From positions 1-44,646 of the forward strand of contig JAKJFE010000005.1 of NCBI GenBank assembly GCA_022705045.1: a stretch of DNA of 44,646 nt. Direction: 5' to 3'. The position numbers and the translations under genes are program-made. Source of the stretch: Pseudomonadota bacterium. GTDB lineage: Bacteria > Pseudomonadota > Gammaproteobacteria > Xanthomonadales > Ahniellaceae. The stretch's first letter is position 1. The number at the start of each line of letters is the position of its first letter. The notes beneath the pieces are model-generated. The model was not told where the DNA came from, searched no databases, and saw only the letters and a program-made list of their open reading frames with translations. This document shows, piece after piece, positions 1-7,197 of the stretch.

Positions 1-1
1 A

Positions 2-1279
2 CTCGAACGCGCGGCTGGATTCACGGGCCTTCAGATCCTGTGCGGCGACGAAATCGCGCAACTGGCGAATCAGCGCGACGGCATCGACATCGCGGGATTC
101 GTCGAGCGCACGCATGATGCTGCCGCGCACGCTGCCGACGAAGGTGTCTGCAGCATCGAGCCGCTCGTCGTTGCGCCGTTCGGCGAGGGCTGCGGCCAGC
201 AAGGCCGAAGCGCTGCCCGACTTGGGTTCGAACCAGCGTTGCGCGGCGATGCGGTCGGCGATCAGGGCCAGCGCGGGATCGGTCACGCGGGCCGGCGTCG
301 CCAGGGGGTTGGTCGCGGTGGCCGGCACGGCATCGTCCGCATCGGGCCACAGCGCCCAGGCGAGCAGCGCGACGACGGCAACCACGGCGGCGATCGCGGT
401 CCCGGAGCGCACCATCGGCGAGCGCATGACCGCGGGTGCGACGGCGATGTTCGGCACCACGGCGGTGTCGTTCAGGACCTGCGGCTGGAACACGCGATCC
501 AGCGCAGCGACGAATTCGTCCGCGGTCTGGAGGCGGTCGTCCGGCAGCTTCGCGAGCGCGCGGTCGATCAGCGCCTGCCAGCGCGCGAATTTCGCCGGCA
601 ATCGCGGCACCGGATCGGTGTGATGGGCCAGCGCCATCGATACCGCGTCGCTGCCGCGGAACGGCAGTTCGCCGGTCAGCAATTCATGAGCCATCACGCC
701 AAGACTGTAAAGATCGGAACGCGCGTCGACCTCAAGGCCGCGCGCCTGTTCCGGACTCATGTAGGCGGACGAGCCCATGGCGTCGCCGGTGGTGGTCACG
801 CGCACGCTGCCGAGGCTGCGCGAGATGCCGAAGTCGGCCAGGCGCGCGCGCTGCTCGCGGTCGAACAGCACGTTGTCGGGCTTGACGTCGCGATGCACGA
901 CGCCCTGGGCGTGCGCAAACCCGAGCGCCGAGGCGATCGCGCGCAAGACCGAAGCGATCGTTTCCTCGCGGCCGGTGATGGCGGCGTGGCTCAGGTCGCC
1001 GTTCGGCAGATAGGCCATCGAGTAATACGGCGAACCGTCGCGAGTGCGGCCGACCTCGTAGATGCCGACGATGTTCGGATGTTCGAGCCGCGCGATCGTG
1101 CGTGCTTCGTGCTCGAACCGCACCGCCATCTGGTCGGCACCGCTGCCGCGAAAATGCACGACCTTGATCGCGACCGGTCGGTCCAGCGACAGCTGAGTCG
1201 CCAGATACACGGCCGCCATGCCGCCTTCGCCCAGGCGGCGTTCGATGCGGTATCCGTCGATTTCTGGGAATGCGGTCAT
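2..1279 (-). CDS. Membrane-anchored Ser/Thr protein kinase (C-terminus outside the window)
   Basis: This is a Hanks-type serine/threonine kinase, seen as 426 codons with no stop before the left edge. It starts at ATG 1279 (MTAFPEIDGYRIERRLGEGG). The glycine loop GEGGMAAVYL is followed by the ATP-binding lysine in VAIK (K39), the catalytic loop HRDVKPDN (H129-D131) and DFG (D149). The activation segment ends in a MSPEQA-type substrate-binding motif, so all catalytic residues are present. A single membrane segment lies at about residues 294-311 and is followed by an alanine-rich extracytoplasmic part of unknown fold. Expected role: phosphorylation of Ser/Thr targets in the cytoplasm, with a sensory or repeat domain outside. 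No phosphatase or obvious partner lies in the window. The target is unknown. Confidence 0.93.
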   Translation of the reverse strand, partial: MTAFPEIDGYRIERRLGEGGMAAVYLATQLSLDRPVAIKVVHFRGSGADQMAVRFEHEARTIARLEHPNIVGIYEVGRTRDGSPYYSMAYLPNGDLSHAAITGREETIASVLRAIASALGFAHAQGVVHRDVKPDNVLFDREQRARLADFGISRSLGSVRVTTTGDAMGSSAYMSPEQARGLEVDARSDLYSLGVMAHELLTGELPFRGSDAVSMALAHHTDPVPRLPAKFARWQALIDRALAKLPDDRLQTADEFVAALDRVFQPQVLNDTAVVPNIAVAPAVMRSPMVRSGTAIAAVVAVVALLAWALWPDADDAVPATATNPLATPARVTDPALALIADRIAAQRWFEPKSGSASALLAAALAERRNDERLDAADTFVGSVRGSIMRALDESRDVDAVALIRQLRDFVAAQDLKARESSRAFE

Positions 1280-1418
1280 GGGCACGAGCTGATTGGCCCG
1301 CCGTTATAGCGCACAGGCCGTGCATCGATGGCAAACGGATCGTTGCAGATTGCCGCGGCCCGATGACGCTGTAGCCGATGCGCCGCATAATCGGGCGATC
1401 CCCTTGGAGCACGACACG

Positions 1419-1820
1419 ATGGACACTGCCGCACTGATCCGCGCCTACTACGCCGCCTTCAACCGAGCCGATTTCGAGGGCATGATCGCCCTGCTCGGCG
1501 ACGACATCGTGCACGATGCCAACCAGGGATCACGCCACGCCGGCAAGGACTGGTTCCGGAGCTTCCTCGCACACATGGATCGCTGCTACCGCGAGCAGGT
1601 CGTCGATCTCGTGGTCCTGACGGAATCTTCGGGCACACGCGCTGCCGCCGAATTCGTCATCGAAGGCGAATACAAGGTGACCGACGAAGGCCTGCCGCCC
1701 GCACGCGGCCAACGCTACCGCTTGCCGGTCGGTGCCTTCTTCGATGTGCGCGACGGACTGATCCGGCGCGTGACCAACTACTACAACCTGCAGAACTGGA
1801 TCGCGCAGGTGTCGGCGTGA
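1419..1820 (+). CDS. SnoaL/ketosteroid-isomerase-like small protein
   Basis: This 133-residue protein has the length and pattern of the NTF2-like/SnoaL superfamily. It opens with the typical helix IRAYYAAFNRADFEGMIALL, then a DDIVHDANQG strand, and closes with GLIRRVTNYYN. ATG 1419 is chosen because GGAG lies about ten bases upstream; an in-frame start further upstream would add residues unlike the family. The fold is a small alpha+beta cone used as an isomerase, a hydrolase or a ligand pocket, so the fold alone does not give a reaction. The gene overlaps the next one by four bases (GTGA). With the following acetyltransferase and nitrilase-like genes it forms one transcriptional unit and probably one pathway. 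Confidence 0.8.
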   Translation: MDTAALIRAYYAAFNRADFEGMIALLGDDIVHDANQGSRHAGKDWFRSFLAHMDRCYREQVVDLVVLTESSGTRAAAEFVIEGEYKVTDEGLPPARGQRYRLPVGAFFDVRDGLIRRVTNYYNLQNWIAQVSA

Positions 1821-2401
1821 GCGAACTGCGCGTCGTCACGGAGACTGGCGAGGCCCTGTGTCGCCATCTCGACGACATCGCACGCCTGCGCATCCAGGTC
1901 TTCCGCGCCTGGCCGTATCTGTACGACGGCGATGCCGCCTACGAACGCCGCTACCTGCAGACCTATATCGACACGCCGGACGCGATGGTCGCGCTCTGCT
2001 TCGATGGCGAGCGCGTGGTCGGCGCATCGACGGCACTGCCGCTGGCGCACGAAACCGAGGAGATCCGGCGGCCGTTCGACCGCACGGATGACACGCACTA
2101 CCTCGGCGAGTCGGTGCTCGATCCGGCCTACCGCGGTCGCGGCATCGGCCTCGCCTTCTTCGAACATCGCGAAGCCCATGCCGCCAGGCTCGGACTGAAA
2201 CACTGCGTGTTCTGCGCCGTGCAACGCGCCGCGGACGACCCGCGCCGCCCATCCACCTACGTGCCGCTGGATGATTTCTGGCGCAAGCGTGGCTACGCGC
2301 CGATCGAAGGCTGCACGACCACGATGCGCTGGCAGGAAATCGGCGAGCAGGTTGAATCGCCGAAGCCGATGCAGTTCTGGCGCAAGACCTTGGGAGCCTG
2401 A
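1817..2401 (+). CDS. GNAT-family N-acetyltransferase
   Basis: This 194-residue protein belongs to the GNAT superfamily. The acetyl-CoA pyrophosphate loop is visible as DPAYRGRGIGLAFFEHRE (a Q/R-x-x-G-x-G/A type motif A), preceded by the beta strand GERVVGASTALPL. The start is GTG 1817, which overlaps the stop of the SnoaL-like gene; the stop at 2399-2401 is followed after one base by the ATG of the nitrilase-like gene. In other bacteria a GNAT domain and a nitrilase-family domain occur fused in one polypeptide (YhcX-type proteins), so the separate but adjacent genes here probably act on the same small molecule. The substrate amine cannot be read from the sequence. Confidence 0.88.
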   Translation: MSELRVVTETGEALCRHLDDIARLRIQVFRAWPYLYDGDAAYERRYLQTYIDTPDAMVALCFDGERVVGASTALPLAHETEEIRRPFDRTDDTHYLGESVLDPAYRGRGIGLAFFEHREAHAARLGLKHCVFCAVQRAADDPRRPSTYVPLDDFWRKRGYAPIEGCTTTMRWQEIGEQVESPKPMQFWRKTLGA

Positions 2402-2402
2402 G

Positions 2403-3251
2403 ATGAGCCGCACGCTGCGCATCGCCACCTGCCAGTACAAAGTCGGCGTGGTCGCGTCGTGGGACGCCTTCGCGCAGAAGCTCGACCTCGTGCTCGGCGA
2501 AGCCAAGCGCGGTGGCGCCGACCTCGCCCTGCTGCCCGAATACTTCACGATGGAACTGGCAACGATGTTCGCGGCATCGGTGCGCGAATCGCTACCGAAA
2601 CAGCTGGAAGCGCTGCAGCCGTGGATCCGAAAGTACCGGCTCTACGTGACCGATCGCGCCAAACGCTTCCGCATGGCCATCGTCGGCGGTTCGATCCCGG
2701 TGCGCGACGAGGACGGTTGTTATCGCAACCGCTGCTTCATCGCCACCGCCGACGGTCGCGAATACACGCAGGACAAGCGTCGTATGACCCGCTTCGAACA
2801 CGAGCAATGGGGCATCAGTGGCGGCGACGGCCATGCGCTGTTCGAGGTCAAGGGCGTGCAGTGCGCGATCGCCATCTGCTACGACAGCGAATTCCCCAAC
2901 TACGTGCGCGAGAAAGTCGATCTCGGCGCCGAACTGATCCTGGTCCCGAGCTGCACCGATTCGCTGGCCGGCTACCACCGCGTACGCGTCGGTTCGCAAG
3001 CGCGCGCGCTCGAGAACCAGTGCTACGTCGCCGTCTCGTACACCGTCGGCGAACTGCCGCAGTCACCCGCCATCGACGAGAACCACGGTGCCGCCGCCGT
3101 CTTCGCACCGCCCGACCGCGGCTTCCCCGCAGACGGAGTGGTCGCCCAGGGCCAGCTCGACGCCGCGCAATGGGTCTACGCCGATCTCGATTTCGACAAG
3201 ATCGCCGACGTACGCCGCGACGGGCAGGTGTTGAACCATCGGGATTGGTGA
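2403..3251 (+). CDS. Carbon-nitrogen hydrolase (nitrilase superfamily)
   Basis: A 282-residue amidohydrolase of the nitrilase superfamily with the full catalytic triad: E46 in LLPEYF, K125 in QDKRRMTRFE and C159 in AICYDSEFP. The Cys attacks an amide, nitrile or N-carbamoyl carbon. There is no signal peptide, so it is cytoplasmic. ATG 2403 lies one base after the upstream stop, so translation is probably coupled. The C-terminus (VLNHRDW) is intact. It is distinct from the second nitrilase-family gene in this window (aguB, 32550): the Cys environment is CYDSEF rather than CWDQWYP, so N-carbamoylputrescine is unlikely to be its substrate. The true substrate is unknown; its GNAT and SnoaL-like neighbours suggest a small pathway acting on an amide or acylated amine. 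Confidence 0.9.
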   Translation: MSRTLRIATCQYKVGVVASWDAFAQKLDLVLGEAKRGGADLALLPEYFTMELATMFAASVRESLPKQLEALQPWIRKYRLYVTDRAKRFRMAIVGGSIPVRDEDGCYRNRCFIATADGREYTQDKRRMTRFEHEQWGISGGDGHALFEVKGVQCAIAICYDSEFPNYVREKVDLGAELILVPSCTDSLAGYHRVRVGSQARALENQCYVAVSYTVGELPQSPAIDENHGAAAVFAPPDRGFPADGVVAQGQLDAAQWVYADLDFDKIADVRRDGQVLNHRDW

Positions 3252-3271
3252 GTCGTCGCGGTTTGCATCAT

Positions 3272-3300
3272 CGGTCGCGAGCGGGGGCTCGCTCCTACAA
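3272..3300. repeat. REP-like palindrome
   Basis: The core is a perfect 6-bp inverted repeat GCGAGC-gggg-GCTCGC (3277-3292) followed by TCCTACAA. Its reverse complement (TTGTAGGAGCGAGC...) has the form of the extragenic palindromes common in pseudomonads and xanthomonads. It lies in the 107-bp gap between the nitrilase-like gene and the lipoprotein gene and could act as a weak terminator or mRNA end. Only one copy is visible in the window. Confidence 0.7.
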
Positions 3301-3358
3301 TTGGGCACGATTTCGGGGCTACACTCGGGCTTGCGTACCGGTCTTGGGGAGAAGGCGG

Positions 3359-5386
3359 ATGCAGGGACTTCATCGCCTGTGGGGACTGGCGGTCATGGCC
3401 GCCTTGGTGTCCGCGTGCAGCGGCAGCGGCAATTCGGGCGATCCGCGTGGCACTGCGCCGCCGCCGACCGGCACGGCCGATTCCGGCTGTACCGGCGCGT
3501 GTGCGAACGCGAACAGCTTCCTGAGTGTGGCCGACGTGCAGAAGGTGATCGCGCAGGCGGTGGCCGAGGCGCAGGCACAGAACCAGCCCGCGACCGTCGC
3601 CGTGGTCGATCGCGTCGGCAATGTGCTCGGCGTCTATCGCATGAGCGGCGCACGCACGACGGTGAGGATCAGCTCCGGACGCGGCGTCGTCGGCGGACTC
3701 GAAGGCATCGCCATCATCCCGAGCGAACTCGCGGCGATCAGCAAGGCCGTGACCGGGGCCTACCTGTCGTCCGAGGGCAATGCGTTCTCGACCCGCACTG
3801 CCAGCCAGATCGTGCAGGAACACTTCAACCCCGGCGAATTCGGCGGCCCATCGGGGCCGTTGTTCGGCGTGCAGTTTTCGAATTTGCTGTGTTCGGATGT
3901 GTTCTTGCCGCCTTTCGACGAAGTCGGCATCCAATACACACCCAACCTACCGGAAGGGGTAGGTTTGGAGGGCCCGAGGTCGAGCCCTCTGGGACTCTCT
4001 GCTGATCCGGGCGGTTTTCCCTTGTACAAATCCGGTACGCCGGTAGGCGGCGTCGGCGTCGTCGCAGACGGCACCTACGGTCTTGATCCCAATGTCGCCG
4101 ACCACGATCGCGATGTCGACGAATTGATCGCGACCGCCGCCAGCTTCGGTTTCGGTGCGCCACTCGATCGCAGAGCCGATCGCATCACTGCAGACGGCAA
4201 GACGTTGCGTTTCAGCGATGTCGGTATCGCTGACCTCGCGCGCAATCCAGATCAGGCACCCGCATTTTCTTCGCTAACCGAATCAGTGGGGACTCCCGTC
4301 GACGTACTCGGGTATTTTTTCGATCACCCGATTCGCCCTGGCACTGCTTTTGGCACTGATTCTTCAGGGATTCGCCCGGACACTACGAATTACCCTGGCC
4401 TTGACGCCTTTGTTCTGAGTGACTCAAGCAGAAGCGATCGCTTTGCACCGCGTGATGGTGTCGAAGATAACGGCCTCAGTGCCAATGAGGCGCGCGAACT
4501 GGTACGCGCTGGGCTTGCCGTCGCGAACCGATCCCGCGCACAGATTCGGCGACCAACAGGATCACAAGCACGGGTGACAGTGACTGTGGTTGATACCGGC
4601 GGCAACATTCTCGCCCTCGCCCGTACGCGCGACGCCCCCGTCTTTGGCACGGACGTAGCAGTACAGAAGGCTCGCAGTGCGGCGTTCTTTTCCGGCAATT
4701 ACGTCGAGACAGAATTTGCAGCACTGCCAGATGCGGTCTATGCCAATGCGGATGGCTCGGCTTCGAGCGTGCATGTCGACTTCGGTCAAGTCATCGACCA
4801 ATCGCAGCAATTCTTCGCCGAACCCAACCTGTTTTCGAGCGGAAATGGCTCGCGTTCGGGGCCATTCGCCATGACACCACGCGCGCTTGGCAATATTTCC
4901 CGCCCCTATTTTCCTGATGGAATCGTTGGCGCCAACAACGGGCCATTTTCGAAGCCGTTCGCGTCTTGGAGCCCGTTCACCGACGGCCTGCAATTCGACT
5001 TGATCAACAATCAACTGCTCGGCATCGTGTCCGCTTACCTTGCCGAAGATTGGGGAGCGATCTACTCCGCAGGGGTCGAAGGCTGCACCGGCAATGCCCG
5101 CCTGAAGAACGGCATCCAGATCTTCCCGGGCGGCGTGCCGATCTATCGCGGCGCCGACCTCGTCGGCGCGATCGGCGTCTCCGGCGACGGCGTCGATCAG
5201 GACGACATGATCGCCGCGCTCGGGCTCAAGAATGCGGCGGCCACGTTGAACACTGGCATCGGTCACGCACCCGCGAACATGCGCGCCGACCGATTGCAGC
5301 CGCAAGGCGTGCGCCTGCGCTACGTGCAGTGCCCGCAGTCACCCTTCCTCGATTCCACCGAACAGAATGTCTGCGAGGGCCTGTGA
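3359..5386 (+). CDS. Lipoprotein with two HbpS/GlcG-like domains
   Basis: A 675-residue predicted lipoprotein. A short hydrophobic leader ends in the lipobox LVSAC (C20), so it should be lipid-anchored. Two copies of a GlcG/HbpS-like (haem-binding/DUF336) domain follow. The first runs from FLSVADVQKVIAQAVAEA (about residue 54) to GGVGVVADG (about 228-236). The second runs from LSANEARELVRAGLAVA (about 373) to VGAIGVSGDGVDQDDMIAALG (about 600-620). Each has the VVD-x-x-GN-x-L strand of the family (VVDRVGNVLG, VVDTGGNILA). ATG 3359 follows a GGGGAGAAGG ribosome site. The stop is one base from the start of the outer-membrane protein gene, so the two are coupled. The family binds haem or small ligands; a role with the decahaem cytochrome downstream is inferred. 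A double-hairpin repeat is embedded in the first domain (3942-3989). Confidence 0.82.
   Translation: MQGLHRLWGLAVMAALVSACSGSGNSGDPRGTAPPPTGTADSGCTGACANANSFLSVADVQKVIAQAVAEAQAQNQPATVAVVDRVGNVLGVYRMSGARTTVRISSGRGVVGGLEGIAIIPSELAAISKAVTGAYLSSEGNAFSTRTASQIVQEHFNPGEFGGPSGPLFGVQFSNLLCSDVFLPPFDEVGIQYTPNLPEGVGLEGPRSSPLGLSADPGGFPLYKSGTPVGGVGVVADGTYGLDPNVADHDRDVDELIATAASFGFGAPLDRRADRITADGKTLRFSDVGIADLARNPDQAPAFSSLTESVGTPVDVLGYFFDHPIRPGTAFGTDSSGIRPDTTNYPGLDAFVLSDSSRSDRFAPRDGVEDNGLSANEARELVRAGLAVANRSRAQIRRPTGSQARVTVTVVDTGGNILALARTRDAPVFGTDVAVQKARSAAFFSGNYVETEFAALPDAVYANADGSASSVHVDFGQVIDQSQQFFAEPNLFSSGNGSRSGPFAMTPRALGNISRPYFPDGIVGANNGPFSKPFASWSPFTDGLQFDLINNQLLGIVSAYLAEDWGAIYSAGVEGCTGNARLKNGIQIFPGGVPIYRGADLVGAIGVSGDGVDQDDMIAALGLKNAAATLNTGIGHAPANMRADRLQPQGVRLRYVQCPQSPFLDSTEQNVCEGL
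3942..3989. repeat. Tandem palindrome inside the lipoprotein gene
   Basis: Two adjacent hairpins lie in frame inside the first GlcG-like domain: CCAACCTACC-ggaagg-GGTAGGTTTGG (3942-3968, one unpaired T) and GAGGGC-10 nt-GCCCTC (3968-3989). They encode a Pro/Gly-rich loop just before the conserved GGFPLYKSG strand. The corresponding loop of the second domain is shorter. It looks like a REP-type element tolerated in a surface loop. No second copy is seen in the window, so its repeat nature is inferred from structure. Confidence 0.5.
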
Positions 5387-5387
5387 C

Positions 5388-7187
5388 ATGCGCCGTCGAT
5401 TGCTCGTCCTCGCCATCGCCGCACTGTGCACCTCGCAGGCGCAGGCCAGACTGATCGAGATTCCGAATGGCGACGCCACGCTCGACCTGGCGACGCTGTA
5501 CGCGGTCAACTACGACCCCTACGACTCGGCCATTCCGCGCCGCCGTCCCGGTCATCCGGTACCCGGGCGACCGGAATGGCCGGACCGCAATGACGGTGCG
5601 ATCCAACCCGCGCCGCCCGATGCCGTCGGCGAATTCGTGCCGCTGCCGGACCGCTGGCGCATCATGGAAACGCTCGGCCAAAAGTATCCGTGGTACGACC
5701 CCTACAACAACAACGTCTGGAAGGGCGACAAGCCGATCCACGGCGACGACTGGTTCCTGAGCCTGCTCGGCGTTTCGGACAGCGTGCTCGAACCGCGCAC
5801 GATCCCGACACCGGTCGGCGCACAGTCGACCGAAGGCCCCGACAGCAACGACATCTTCGGCGACATCGAACAGACCATCCTCGCCCAGACCTTCCTCGCC
5901 GGCCTCGTCTATTACAAGGGCAACACCACGTTCAAACCGCCGGAATACGAATACCGGCTGACGCTGGCCTTCAACTACAACCGCGTCGATGTCGGCGACC
6001 GTCGCGTGCTGCAGATCGATCCGCGCCTCGGCGACACCCGCGACGACGGCTTCGTCGCCGTGCAGGAACTGTTCGTCGACAAGCATCTGCGCGACGTCTC
6101 CGAGCGCTACGACTTCGATGCAATCCGCTTCGGCATCCAGCCGTTCTCGACCGACTTCCGCGGTTTCCTGTTCCAGGACCTGCAGTTCGGCGCGCGCCTG
6201 TTCGGCAACCGCGACAACAACCGCTGGCAATACAACCTGGCCTGGTTCCGGCGCATCGAGAAGGACACCAATTCGGGCTTGAACGATGTCGGCGCTGGCC
6301 TGCGCGACGACGACATCTTCATCGCCAACCTGTATCGCCAGGACTGGCCGCGCGTCGGCTTCACGTCTCAGGCCACCATCGTGCACAACCGCAATCGCGA
6401 GGACGAATTCTTCTTCGACGAGAACGGCTTCCTTGCGCGCCCGTCCTCGCTCGGCACCGAAACCCTGCGCGAATATGACGCGACCTACATCGGCTACAAC
6501 GGTGATGGCCACTTCGGTCGCTTGAATCTGACCGCCAGCGCCTACTACCTGTTCGGCGACAACATCGGCACCTTCACCGGCCGCGACAGCGATCTCGAAG
6601 CCGGTTTCGCCGCCGCCGAAGCCTCGATGGATTTCGACTGGATCCGCGTGCGCGGTTCACTCGCGTATGCCAGCGGCGACAGCGATCCGTTCGACGACAA
6701 GTCGCAGGGCTACGACGCCATCTTCGAAAACCCGATCTTCGCCGGCGCCGACACCAGTTACTGGGTGCGCCAGAACCTGCCGCTGATCGGTGGCGGCGGC
6801 GTCGCCCTCGCCGGTCGCAATTCGCTGCTGCCGTCGATGCGCTCGTCGCGCGAACTGGGCCAATCCAACTTCGAGAATCCGGGCCTGCAACTGATCGGCC
6901 TCGGTGCCGACGTCGATCTGACACCCGAATCGCGCGTGTCCGCGAACCTCAACCAGCTCTGGTTCGACGACACCGCCACGCTCGAAGTCGCACGCAACCA
7001 GGGCCCGATCGATCGCGGCATCGGCACCGATCTGTCGGTCGCCTGGATCTGGCGGCCGCTCGCGACCCAGAACGCGATCCTGCGCCTGTCCGCCGCAGCC
7101 CTGTTCCCAGCCAGCGGCCTCGAAGATCTCTACGGCAGCGACGACACCTACACCACGGTGCTCGCCAACGTGATCCTGAATTACTGA
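5388..7187 (+). CDS. Predicted outer-membrane beta-barrel protein
   Basis: A 599-residue exported protein with a typical Sec signal peptide (MRRRLLVLAIAALCTSQAQA, cleavage after A20). Alternating-hydrophobicity strands rich in Tyr, Phe, Arg and Asp run from about residue 160 to the end, for example YEYRLTLAFNYNRVDVG, WQYNLAWFRRIEKD and GRLNLTASAYYLFGDN. The last segment, TVLANVILNY, ends in an aromatic residue as expected for BAM-dependent barrels. The region before the barrel (about residues 20-150) is Pro-rich and may be a plug or periplasmic part. I do not recognise a named family; a size near 600 residues and a cytochrome partner recall porin-cytochrome conduits (MtrB-like function), but no MtrB sequence signature is visible. 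It is flanked by the lipoprotein gene (one-base gap) and the decahaem gene (10 bp). Confidence 0.75.
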   Translation: MRRRLLVLAIAALCTSQAQARLIEIPNGDATLDLATLYAVNYDPYDSAIPRRRPGHPVPGRPEWPDRNDGAIQPAPPDAVGEFVPLPDRWRIMETLGQKYPWYDPYNNNVWKGDKPIHGDDWFLSLLGVSDSVLEPRTIPTPVGAQSTEGPDSNDIFGDIEQTILAQTFLAGLVYYKGNTTFKPPEYEYRLTLAFNYNRVDVGDRRVLQIDPRLGDTRDDGFVAVQELFVDKHLRDVSERYDFDAIRFGIQPFSTDFRGFLFQDLQFGARLFGNRDNNRWQYNLAWFRRIEKDTNSGLNDVGAGLRDDDIFIANLYRQDWPRVGFTSQATIVHNRNREDEFFFDENGFLARPSSLGTETLREYDATYIGYNGDGHFGRLNLTASAYYLFGDNIGTFTGRDSDLEAGFAAAEASMDFDWIRVRGSLAYASGDSDPFDDKSQGYDAIFENPIFAGADTSYWVRQNLPLIGGGGVALAGRNSLLPSMRSSRELGQSNFENPGLQLIGLGADVDLTPESRVSANLNQLWFDDTATLEVARNQGPIDRGIGTDLSVAWIWRPLATQNAILRLSAAALFPASGLEDLYGSDDTYTTVLANVILNY

Positions 7188-7197
7188 GGTGACGACC

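Noticed and set aside
2459..3358. An in-frame upstream extension of the lipoprotein gene
   Set aside because: It overlaps the nitrilase-like gene in another frame and is Arg-rich; ATG 3359 has a ribosome site and gives a proper lipoprotein signal.
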